64,000 nucleotides of DNA from Treponema sp. GTDB lineage: Bacteria; Spirochaetota; Spirochaetia; Treponematales; Treponemataceae. Location: positions 1-64,000 of the forward strand of contig JAEDDW010000001.1 in assembly GCA_016293645.1 (NCBI GenBank), in the 5' to 3' direction. The notes below the pieces were generated by a model. It had not been told where the DNA came from and searched no databases. It saw nothing but the letters and a program-made list of their open reading frames with translations. Below are positions 34,512-42,432 of this stretch, in pieces (within the stretch, counting starts at the first letter, position 1; each line of letters opens with the position of its first letter). Position numbers and translations under genes: made by a program.

Positions 34512-35564
34512 TTACTTCTGAATCCAGACATAAGCCGTTGCCGAACTAGCACCAACCTTTTCAATAAGTCCTTCTTTAACTAAATCGGACAGAGCTCTTT
34601 CTACCGTCTTTTTACTGATATCAGGACATTTCTCCAGAATTTCTTTTTTGCTTATTTTACCAACAGTAGTCTGGATCAAGCGCTTTACTCTTTCAGGCTT
34701 TGAAATCTTGCTGTCAGATAAGTATTCAACACGACTTTCAAATTCATTTGATGCCTTAATCAGAATTCCTAGATAATACTTAACGAAAGGCTCGTATAGA
34801 TTATTGCTCTCATGCCATTCTGCAGAACAATCCTGTAGGGCTTCATAATAAGTTTCTTTTGATTCTTCAATCAGCATCTCAATACTTATGTATTTTCCAA
34901 CAATAAATCCAGAGCGATAAAGTAAAAGAAGAGTAAGAAGTCTGCTCATTCGTCCGTTTCCATCTTCAAATGGGTGAATACATAGAAAATCCAAAATGAA
35001 CATAGGGATCAACAGTAATTTATCTGTTTTATTGTTATTCCATTCCTCCAGAAAACGTTCTGTCATGATTCTCATGGCTTCTTCCGTTTCAAAGGCTGAT
35101 ACTGGTGCAAATCTTACTTTCTGAATTCCATTTCCATCCGTTTCGGCAATAATGTTATCGCTGGATTTATATTTTCCACCAAAACCATTTTGATTGTATG
35201 AATATAAATCTCTATGAAGCTGTTGAATGATATTTGATGTAGGTGAAATATAATCATAACTCTCATGAATTGTGGAAAGTACATCTCTGTAACCAGAAAT
35301 TTCCTGTTCATTTCTATTTCGTGGTTCAGATTTTTTCTGCATCAACTCTTCGAGCCGTTTATCTGTCGTAAAAATGCCTTCAATTCTATTTGATGATTTT
35401 GTGCTCTGAACCTTTGAAATTTCCAGAAGAGTTTTCAACTCATCATTCTTTGCTTCTACAAATAATTGCTGTCGGCCTTTATGCTCATAAATTGAACTAA
35501 GAAGATTTACGATTTCCGGTGTCAATAATTTACGAGCATTTTCTTTATACTCAAAATTATGCAT
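34512..35564 (-). CDS. Fic-family AMPylase-type protein with C-terminal winged helix
   Basis: The catalytic loop HPFEDGNGR (197-205) matches the HPFx(D/E)GNGR consensus. The N-terminal inhibitory helix motif SNRIEG (58-63) matches (S/T)xxxE(G/N), so this is a self-inhibited class II Fic protein. A C-terminal winged HTH (KISKKEILEKCPDISKKTVERALSDLVKEG) suggests DNA binding and autoregulation. Fic enzymes transfer AMP or related groups to proteins. A perfect 13-bp inverted repeat lies 37 bp upstream of the ATG and is the likely operator. A GGAGGA ribosome-binding site precedes ATG 35564. Confidence 0.88.
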   Translation of the reverse strand: MHNFEYKENARKLLTPEIVNLLSSIYEHKGRQQLFVEAKNDELKTLLEISKVQSTKSSNRIEGIFTTDKRLEELMQKKSEPRNRNEQEISGYRDVLSTIHESYDYISPTSNIIQQLHRDLYSYNQNGFGGKYKSSDNIIAETDGNGIQKVRFAPVSAFETEEAMRIMTERFLEEWNNNKTDKLLLIPMFILDFLCIHPFEDGNGRMSRLLTLLLLYRSGFIVGKYISIEMLIEESKETYYEALQDCSAEWHESNNLYEPFVKYYLGILIKASNEFESRVEYLSDSKISKPERVKRLIQTTVGKISKKEILEKCPDISKKTVERALSDLVKEGLIEKVGASSATAYVWIQK

Positions 35565-35600
35565 TGTATCCTCCGTAATAATCTCTACCCCAAAGAAATA

Positions 35601-35637
35601 TTCTCTATGTCATAATAACATAAAATGACATAGAGAA
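35601..35637. promoter_or_regulatory. 13-bp inverted repeat, likely Fic operator
   Basis: TTCTCTATGTCAT (35601-35613) and its exact complement ATGACATAGAGAA (35625-35637) are separated by 11 bp. The centres lie about two helical turns apart, as expected for a dimeric winged-helix regulator. It is upstream of the Fic gene. Confidence 0.65.
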
Positions 35638-35640
35638 CAA

Positions 35641-35909
35641 CCTTCAATCTGCTTAGCCGAAAGAAATTCTTCTTTCAAAGTTACGTTGTCTTTACCGTGA
35701 TTCAGTGCTTGAGAATCCAAAGCAACGATATCCAATCTTTAATTGCAGGTATTATATCCAATAACTCTCCATTTCTGGCAGTTCTTTTTTCAAAAAACTC
35801 CATACACGCCCGCAGCATCCCTGAGGTAGTCGGAAAGAGAAATCGACATTGCACTTATTTATGGAGCATGCCTCCGACGTAAACATTCTGCAACTAAAGT
35901 TCTCTTCTT
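35641..35909. other. Gene-free stretch with short coding relics
   Basis: No intact gene was seen. On the minus strand there are short open pieces (for example KDNVTLKEEFLSAKQIEG near 35645-35700 and MSISLSDYLRDAAGV near 35810-35855) in different frames, which I cannot assign. It looks like decayed sequence between the Fic gene and the deaminase-like remnant. Confidence 0.35.
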
Positions 35910-36911
35910 TCATCTAAAAGCATAAATTCTACTATTGTCATGAATCTCTTGCATAAATTTTATTACGTCGCTACGAGTTAATCCTTTTTTGTAAACAAGA
36001 TAGCAATAAATCATTGCATATTCATTGTAGATATTTGTCTGGAATATTCCGGGGTCATCTGTTCCCAAAACTATTGGTGGTATAGAACTTCCATCAAGTT
36101 TCCATTGATACCAATTGAGCAGCTGATAACTTTTTAAATTTCTGTGATAGCCGATTCTTAAATTGCTTGTCGGCAATGCTTCAATTACAATTTCTTTTTT
36201 ATGCATGAACGCAAGCATTTCTTTTTGTAGCAATGTGAGTTCCTGAGAATCGAAGCACTCAAAACATTTAACTTCAATAGGTTTTCGATATTTTCTATAT
36301 GTTTCTTTCTTGTTATACAGCGAAATAAGTTCAAAGTCAGACTTATTTATAGCCTCGTATTTGTCGCCATGTTCGCCTAATAAAGTTATATCTGTTTTGT
36401 TTTCTTTTATACACCTTGGGTCTAAATAACGTTTTTTCCAGGCAGAAGATAAATCTTCTAGTCCATAAGTTTTATTATAAATTTTTCTAGAAATTTCCTG
36501 AATTTTTATTTCTATCATTGGAAGTTTTGCATATAGGCTTTCAATTTTTTGCTCAAGAATAAAACAATGCACAAAAATCAAATCATCAAGATAGATTCCT
36601 TGTGGCATTGTAACCTTTTTCATAAGGATATCATCCCAAGTATCAACATCTGTACCAGTAGCACTTGCATGACCTATTCTGTCCCCATGCTGCAGGTCAA
36701 GAAAAATTATTGCTTCATATATCGCACGCAATCCGTCAAGAATATGATAAAAATCTTCTCCAGCATGATAAGTAAAGTGTCTTACAACATTTAATTCTCT
36801 TAATTCTCTAAAAACTGGTGCAAATACTTCTGGAGGCGTGTCAAATTCACTTGCTGCAGCATCAACTGCTGTAATTTTATTTAATTCCTTTTGCCCATAG
36901 AAATTCTTCAA
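35910..36911 (-). pseudogene. Adenosine-deaminase-like metal hydrolase, 5'-truncated (RdrB-like?)
   Basis: The frame holds the C-terminal two thirds of an adenosine-deaminase-family protein: AVDAAASEFDTPPEVFAPVFRE, HFTYHAGEDFYH, HGDRIGHA, ALPTSNLRIG and VLGTDDPGIF. These are the successive ADA metal- and substrate-site motifs, with a large insert between GHA and TSN. The long insert and FTYHAGEDF recall RdrB, the deaminase of the RADAR defence system, but this is only a resemblance. The first metal-binding HxH is absent. The frame begins inside a truncated AAA ATPase gene, so two broken genes have been joined. A second remnant is at 14670-14993. Confidence 0.6.
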
Positions 36912-37368
36912 AATCCATAGGCTTCATATAAACAACGCGTTTAAATCCTGTTGGAACGCCTTTTCCTTTCTTTTTATTATATCCTTTTATTCCAAGAAGA
37001 GAGCCTGTAGTAATAATATCGAATCTTCCATCTTCGCAAAAAGGTTTAATACTGGACCGAGCATTTGCACACTCCTGAATTTCATCAAAAATAATTACAG
37101 TATTTCCTTCTTCAAATCGAGAATTTGGAATTAATGCAGATAAATCTATAATTATTCTGTTTACATTCAAATCATAATCAAAGATTTTTTTAGCACTTTC
37201 GTTTTCTTTAAAATTTACATATATAACATTTTTATAATTTTCTTTTGCAAATTCTCGAACACTATAAGTTTTTCCAATTTGGCGAAGACCTTTTATAACA
37301 AGAGCCTTCTTTTTTCCACTAGAATTCTTCCAGGCTTCTAGTTCTGCCATTATTTTTCTTCTAAACAT
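36877..37368 (-). pseudogene. AAA_14/DUF4143 ATPase, truncated after the ATPase core
   Basis: Residues 1-163 match the start of the family: Walker A GLRQIGKT (27-34), Walker B IIFDE (91-95), ITTGSLLGI and MKPMDFEEFLWAKG. The frame then stops at the junction with the deaminase-like remnant, where intact members continue for about 280 residues with DUF4143. An AGGAG site and three 33-bp repeats precede ATG 37368, so the control region is complete although the protein is not. The same repeat layout precedes the intact homologue at 6857. Confidence 0.8.
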
Positions 37369-37467
37369 AAAAATCTCCTATAACACTTTTTTTAGGGAGT
37401 TTTTAATAAAAAGTTACACTTTTTTAAGCGAGTTTATGTTAATGATATACACTTTTTCTATGGAGTT
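37369..37467 (-). promoter_or_regulatory. Three 33-bp direct repeats abutting the truncated ATPase start
   Basis: In gene sense, three 19-base words (AACTCCATAGAAAAAGTGT, AACTCGCTTAAAAAAGTGT, AACTCCCTAAAAAAAGTGT) are each followed by 14 A/T-rich bases. The last unit ends on the base before the ATG and includes AGGAG. The period is exactly 33 bp. The array begins where the surface-protein fragment (plus strand) ends, suggesting it travelled with the ATPase gene. The word differs from that at 6758-6856 but the geometry is identical. Confidence 0.8.
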
Positions 37468-37470
37468 TTC

Positions 37471-37653
37471 AATCACCTTGAAAACGAAAGCGGTCTTACA
37501 CGCCTTTCCGTCTACAATAGGCGTGGCACAAACGTGGTAGACGTTCCAGTTCCAGCCGGTCTTGCAAGCGGAAGTTACAGTGTAAGCATTGTAACAAAGC
37601 CCGGAAACACCTACTTTACCGCGAACATTGATTCAGAGATAACGGTAGCGTAA
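37471..37653 (+). pseudogene. Surface/adhesin-like protein, C-terminal fragment
   Basis: The frame reads ENESGLTRLSVYNRRGTNVV, then PAGLASGSYSVSIVTKPG, NTYFTANI and a stop TAA at 37651-37653. The beta-rich pattern resembles the last Ig-like or big-domain strands of a large secreted protein. There is no start. The region upstream is replaced by the 33-bp repeats of the ATPase unit. G+C is higher than in its surroundings. Family is not determinable. Confidence 0.4.
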
Positions 37654-37977
37654 ATTTTTTAATTTCAGGGCGTGGTGAGCGACATGCGCCTGCCATGTCC
37701 TGATTGCGCGTCTTTATAAACCCCATAAATATGCAAAGAAAGGAAATAAATCTCCAAGTCCAAGTCAAACGCATTATAAGAACTTTTAAAATACCTGCTA
37801 ACCTTAATTTCGAATTTTTTTTACAAATTATGAAAGAATGCTCTGGGCAGATTTTCAATTTACCCAGATGGATTTGGATCTCGCTACGCTTGTATTAATT
37901 CGGGTACTCCGCACCTTAATTAATTCAATCGCCAAAAATTTCGTGTGGAGAAAAAGTTTTTGAAGAAATAAAATCGC
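37654..37977. other. Gene-free stretch between accessory fragments
   Basis: No gene was recognised in these 324 bases. An imperfect hairpin (ATTAATT..GGT..ACC..AATTAAT, 37894-37923) could act as a weak bidirectional terminator. On the minus strand a short open piece ending at about 37926 reads DGASIGDFISSK, too short to assign. Confidence 0.35.
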
Positions 37978-38238
37978 CTATACTGGCACCATCATCTTCA
38001 TTGCCAATAGATTTCTCAAGAGTAAACTTAGATGGACCAGGAAATGGAATATTATTAAAGGAAAAATTATTTTCTCTATTTTGAAATTACCTGTAAGGTC
38101 ATGGTCATGATTCTTATCCTCAAGCGGAGAACCATCCAGAAGTTTTCTAATTATTTCATCAGTATCGGAAGTTTCCTGTTTATTAAGCTTCTTATAATCA
38201 GTTTTGAAACTTCTGGTAATTTTCAATTGATATTTCAT
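37978..38238 (-). pseudogene. YafQ/RelE-type toxin, frameshifted
   Basis: The first 50 residues (MKYQLKITRSFKTDYKKLNK, then LEDKNHDHDLTGNF) match the N-terminal half of YafQ-type mRNA interferases, including the H-x-L-x-G core. The sequence then changes to a hydrophobic tail instead of the expected W-R-L-Y-R and C-terminal His region, so catalytic residues are missing. Its ATG overlaps the antitoxin stop (ATGA). The pair is no longer functional. Confidence 0.6.
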
Positions 38239-38433
38239 TTATCCATTTCCACTTTAAAGGCTTCAAATGAACTGAAAATTTCAACATCACCATTTTTTTC
38301 TTCGGCTATGGCAATATCCAAACCATTAATCTGGTGAGAATTCTTATATTCAAGAAACTCCATGAATTCAAAAAGTTCAGCAAAACATGATTCTGGAAGA
38401 GTCTGTAATTTTTTCTGCAATACAGCGAGGCAT
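38235..38433 (-). pseudogene. Antitoxin gene paired with YafQ-like toxin, one-base frameshift
   Basis: An AGGAGG site precedes ATG 38433, but the frame from it (MPRCIAEKITDSS) stops early. One base removed near 38424-38428 would give a frame reading on as LQKKLQTLPESCFAELFEFM, then FLEYKNSHQ, a DUF2281/RelB-like antitoxin of about 65 residues. A TTG at 38420 could start the main frame but has no ribosome-binding site. Together with the toxin lesion this indicates decay. Confidence 0.5.
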
Positions 38434-38521
38434 GTCTGAACCTCCTGTACTCTTAGTATACATATATTTCTTAAATTTTACCACTTACTTCAAAGCCCCT
38501 TTAAGTTCCCCCTGCCCCCCA

Positions 38522-38551
38522 TTGGAATAAGAGCAAAAATAGTGATATAGT
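38522..38551 (+). promoter_or_regulatory. Likely promoter of the UDP-sugar dehydrogenase operon
   Basis: TTGGAA (38522-38527), an 18-bp spacer and TATAGT (38546-38551) give a start near 38558 and a leader of about 60 nt before ATG 38619. The match to consensus is moderate. Confidence 0.4.
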
Positions 38552-38618
38552 TTAAAGCAGTGCGATGGTATAGAAATTGCACGACGAATAAACAGCATGT
38601 CATTTTGAGGTAGTATTG

Positions 38619-39824
38619 ATGAAAATTGCAGTTGCAGGAACAGGATATGTAGGACTTTCAAATGCTATTTTGCTTTCACAGAACAATGAAGTCATGGCAG
38701 TGGATATTGTTCAGTCTAAGGTCGATCTGATCAATTCAAGGAAATCTCCGATCGTGGACAAGGAAATAGAAGAATACCTTTCATCGGCAAAACTTAATCT
38801 TACAGCCACAACGGACGCGAAGCTTGCCTACACCGGTGCTGATTTTGTTGTGATTTCCACACCGACAAACTATGATCCGGACAAAAACTATTTTGACACT
38901 TCAAGCATCGAAGCTGTCCTTGACATCCTTGACGGAATGAAATCCAGTGCCGTCATCGTAATCAAATCAACGATTCCTGTCGGATACACGGAAGGTCTCC
39001 AGTCACGCTATCCTGAACTGAACATCATTTTCAGTCCTGAATTCCTTCGCGAAGGTCATGCCCTCTATGACAACCTTTACCCAAGCCGCATTGTCGTAAG
39101 CTGGCCTAAAGACAAACCTGCCCTCAAGGCCAAGGCGGAACAATTTTCAGACCTGCTTAAAGAAGGTGCCATCAAAAAAGACATCACTGTTCTTCACCCA
39201 AACTGTACGGAAGCGGAAGCTATCAAACTTTTCGCAAACACATATCTTGCTTTGCGTGTCGCATATTTCAACGAGCTTGATACATATGCAGAAAGCCGTG
39301 GTCTTGATACAAGGCAGATCATCCAGGGTATTTCCCTTGATCCGCGCATCGGTGATTTCTATAACAATCCTTCTTTCGGCTACGGTGGATACTGTCTTCC
39401 AAAAGATACAAAGCAGCTTAAGGCAAATTTCCAGGATGTTCCGGAAAACCTCATTTCAGCTATCGTTGCATCCAACACGACAAGAAAGGATTTCATAGCC
39501 GACCAGATCATTGCAAAAATAGGTTTCGACAAGCTCAACCATCCTGCTACTGTTGGAGTCTACCGCCTTACGATGAAAGCAAACAGCGACAACTTCCGCC
39601 AGAGTTCCATCCAGGGCATCATGAAGCGCATCAAGGCAAAGGGAATTCCGGTCGTCATCTACGAGCCTACCTACAATGAGGATGATTTCTTCAATTCAAA
39701 GGTCATCAAGGATCTTGATGAATTCAAGAAAGCTTCTGATGTGATCATCGCAAACCGTCTCAGCGATGAACTGAAAGATGTCAAGGAAAAAGTCTACACA
39801 AGAGACCTTTATTCAAGAGACTAG
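38619..39824 (+). CDS. ugd: UDP-glucose/GDP-mannose 6-dehydrogenase
   Basis: This NAD-dependent enzyme of about 401 residues oxidises a UDP-hexose to the uronic acid. It shows [64 protein letters not shown] and [17 protein letters not shown] [14 protein letters not shown] with the catalytic Cys. ATG 38619 has GAGG nine bases upstream. It begins the higher-G+C plus-strand block. A 16-bp gap leads to the first YidC-fusion gene, so cotranscription is likely. UDP-glucuronate or UDP-galacturonate would feed the surface glycan. Confidence 0.9.
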   Translation: MKIAVAGTGYVGLSNAILLSQNNEVMAVDIVQSKVDLINSRKSPIVDKEIEEYLSSAKLNLTATTDAKLAYTGADFVVISTPTNYDPDKNYFDTSSIEAVLDILDGMKSSAVIVIKSTIPVGYTEGLQSRYPELNIIFSPEFLREGHALYDNLYPSRIVVSWPKDKPALKAKAEQFSDLLKEGAIKKDITVLHPNCTEAEAIKLFANTYLALRVAYFNELDTYAESRGLDTRQIIQGISLDPRIGDFYNNPSFGYGGYCLPKDTKQLKANFQDVPENLISAIVASNTTRKDFIADQIIAKIGFDKLNHPATVGVYRLTMKANSDNFRQSSIQGIMKRIKAKGIPVVIYEPTYNEDDFFNSKVIKDLDEFKKASDVIIANRLSDELKDVKEKVYTRDLYSRD

Positions 39825-39840
39825 TTACCGGAAAACTTAA

Positions 39841-42390
39841 ATGGCAGAAGCACTTTTTACTATCATCATCACTCCTCTCGTTCAGATCATTGATGCATGT
39901 TATGCGCTTTTTTATGAACTGTCTGAGTCAGACGGATTTTCTATTATCGGATTAAGTTTTGTTGTTACAATCTGCACACTGCCATTATATATTGTTGCCG
40001 AAAGATGGCAGCAGACGGAACGAGACATCCAGAAAAAAATGAAATCCCAGATTGAAAGGATCAAGACAACTTTCAAAGGCGATGAGCAGTATATGATTCT
40101 GACTGCCCACTACAGGGAAAATCATTATCACCCTTTGATGGCTCTGCGTTCTTCCATAAGCCTTATCATCCAGATTCCGTTTTTCATGGCCGCCTATCAT
40201 TATCTTTCAAACATGGAACAACTGCGTGGTGTCTCTTTCTATTTTATAAAAGATCTTGGATTCGCCGACAGGACTTTCATGGTCGGTGCATTCCCTGTAA
40301 ATGTTCTGCCTATAGCCATGACAGCCATCAATATAATCGCAGGTGCCATTTATTCAAAGGGTCATGGTAAAGGTGAGAAGATCCAGATTTATGTTTCAGC
40401 CCTTGTTTTTCTTGCACTGCTCTACAACAGTCCGGCTGGTCTTGTTGTCTACTGGACAATGAACAATGTTCTTTCTCTTGTAAAGAACATCTTTTACAAA
40501 ATTCCAGGCTTGAAAAGTCTTGCGCACCCGTTTGTTGTCCTTGGGAATATACTTGACGTACTGTTGGATTTTATTTTTGGCAATGCAAAGCGCAATGTTG
40601 TTTTTTCTTTATTTCTGGTTTCTTCATGCATCCTTGCCGTGCTTTCATCACTGACAATTCCTTCCATGCTGATAGAAAGTGAAGTCAATCAATTCTGTTA
40701 TATTGAAAACTTTACAACTCCGTTGGTTTTCATCAGGCATACATTTTATCAGGCTCTTGGACTTTTTGTTGTATGGCCGCTTTCTTTCTATTTCCTTTTT
40801 TCTGACAGAACAAAAAAAACACTGGCAGTGATTTTCCTGATTGCCGCTTTATGTTCAATCATAAACACATTCTGTTTCAGCGGAAACTATGGGCCTATAA
40901 AGCCGGAACTTTATTTCATGACTCCTCAGAATTTCAAAGTTTCCCTTGGAAGCATATTGTCAAATTTCTCCATACTTCTCTCACTTTCCTTTTTTGCCCT
41001 TCTTCTATTTAAGAAGAAAAAAAGCATATTGATCCAGCTGTCTTCGGTTGTTCTTGTTGTTTTAGTTTTTTTGTCGATCAAAAACATTCATTACATTTCG
41101 TCTGAATTCGCAAAGATTCCTGAACCAAAGCAGGTTGATAAAATCGAAAAGGAATACCATCTGTCTAAAAACGGTAAAAACGTAATTGTCATAATGCAGG
41201 ACAGACTTTCAGGATTGTTCATTCCCCATATTTTTGAGAACAATCCAGATATTACAGATTCTCTTGATGGATTCACCTACTTTAAAAATGTTGTTTCCCA
41301 CGGACAGTTGACCATGATAGGTTCTTTGGGAATTTTTGGCGGATATGATTTCACTCCTTTTGAATTTAACAAAAGAACAGACAAGACAATCCAGCAGAAA
41401 CACAACGAGGCTCTGCTTTCAATGCCGAGGACATTCCATTCCAATGGGTTCAGTGTTGCTGTCAGCGGTCTTCCATATGAGAACTATCTGGAATATCCTC
41501 TTGAGACGATGTATAAAGATGATACTTACATAAGCAGGATGCAGACCAGAGGAAAATATTCAAATCTCTGGTATGAAGAACACAATGAAAAACCTCAGCT
41601 ATTTCTTGCAGCCAAAATCAAGAGGAATTTCATATGGTTCAGTTTGTTTAAGATGATTTCTCCTGTTTTCAGGAAAATAATCTACCACCATGATTACTGG
41701 TGTGCTCATGATTCATACTTCAAGAGTTTTCCTTCTTTCATTGATAATTTTTCTGAGATGTACTATCTGCCGCAGATGCTTGCTGCAGACAACCAGGATG
41801 ACTCATTCATTCTGATTGACAATGAAGCAACCCATGAGGCAGTTCTGATAGACGAAGATACATACATTCCTTCCGGCAGATCGGATTTAAAGAATTCCTC
41901 AGAGCTTACGAATTCTGCAAGCTATACAACTGATGTTGCTGTCATGAAAACTTACACTGGACTTATCAACAGACTGAAGGAACTTGAAGTCTACGACAAT
42001 ACCAGAATCATCATCGTATCTGACCATGGCGAGCCTATCAACATCAAATCAGTTACAGGAGAATATGCACACATTGAATGCTTCATCCCAACCCTTCTTG
42101 TAAAAGATTTTAACCAGCATGGATCCTTAAAAACAGACTATACCTTTATGACAAATGCAGATACTCCATGGCTTGCGACAAAAGATATCATTGATGATGC
42201 TAGGAATCCTTTCACAGGAAATCCTTACAAAGTAGAAAATAAAAATGAATGGATAAAGATATGCAATGCTCCTGCAGAATCCACAAGAATCCGCCATAAA
42301 TTAAAATTCACCATAAAGGATGATCAATGGCTGACTGTCCATGACGATGTTTTCAAGACTGAAAACTGGGGATCTTATTCCACCAGATGA
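39841..42390 (+). CDS. YidC/Oxa1 domain fused to alkaline-phosphatase-superfamily transferase (1)
   Basis: Residues 1-225 are a recognisable YidC/Oxa1 insertase core: LSFVVTICTLPLYIVAERWQQ, HYHPLMALRSSISLIIQIPFF and LLYNSPAGLVVYWTMNNVLS. Further spans follow to about 420. The extracytoplasmic C-terminus has GKNVIVIMQDR (about 443), QLTMIGSLGIFGGYDFTP and IIVSDHGEP (about 725), the metal and nucleophile pattern of sulfatase/LTA-synthase-like phosphotransferases. Such enzymes move phospho-alcohols onto glycans or lipids. The insertase-like half is unusual for them. It is a tandem paralogue of the next gene and sits before a TagF-like gene, so a role in a polyol-phosphate polymer is inferred. 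Confidence 0.8.
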   Translation: MAEALFTIIITPLVQIIDACYALFYELSESDGFSIIGLSFVVTICTLPLYIVAERWQQTERDIQKKMKSQIERIKTTFKGDEQYMILTAHYRENHYHPLMALRSSISLIIQIPFFMAAYHYLSNMEQLRGVSFYFIKDLGFADRTFMVGAFPVNVLPIAMTAINIIAGAIYSKGHGKGEKIQIYVSALVFLALLYNSPAGLVVYWTMNNVLSLVKNIFYKIPGLKSLAHPFVVLGNILDVLLDFIFGNAKRNVVFSLFLVSSCILAVLSSLTIPSMLIESEVNQFCYIENFTTPLVFIRHTFYQALGLFVVWPLSFYFLFSDRTKKTLAVIFLIAALCSIINTFCFSGNYGPIKPELYFMTPQNFKVSLGSILSNFSILLSLSFFALLLFKKKKSILIQLSSVVLVVLVFLSIKNIHYISSEFAKIPEPKQVDKIEKEYHLSKNGKNVIVIMQDRLSGLFIPHIFENNPDITDSLDGFTYFKNVVSHGQLTMIGSLGIFGGYDFTPFEFNKRTDKTIQQKHNEALLSMPRTFHSNGFSVAVSGLPYENYLEYPLETMYKDDTYISRMQTRGKYSNLWYEEHNEKPQLFLAAKIKRNFIWFSLFKMISPVFRKIIYHHDYWCAHDSYFKSFPSFIDNFSEMYYLPQMLAADNQDDSFILIDNEATHEAVLIDEDTYIPSGRSDLKNSSELTNSASYTTDVAVMKTYTGLINRLKELEVYDNTRIIIVSDHGEPINIKSVTGEYAHIECFIPTLLVKDFNQHGSLKTDYTFMTNADTPWLATKDIIDDARNPFTGNPYKVENKNEWIKICNAPAESTRIRHKLKFTIKDDQWLTVHDDVFKTENWGSYSTR

Positions 42391-42432
42391 AGCATGACCT
42401 TAATTGAACACTAATAATCATTGGAATATAAT

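Noticed and set aside
34364..34564. A 66-residue minus-strand open frame between the Fic and loaP-like genes
   Set aside because: It overlaps the Fic coding region in another frame, covers the loaP promoter and has no recognisable protein features.
35910..37368. A functional RADAR (RdrA/RdrB) system
   Set aside because: The ATPase belongs to the AAA_14/DUF4143 family and is truncated; the deaminase lacks its N-terminal metal-binding motif.
37926..38060. Sigma-factor fragment on the minus strand (SLEKSIG-like, GDFISS)
   Set aside because: The similarity is a dozen residues in a decayed region and could be chance.
38505..38521. C-rich runs (C5 and C6) upstream of the UDP-sugar dehydrogenase as a phase-variable promoter
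   Set aside because: The runs are short, interrupted and lie outside the proposed -35/-10 spacer.
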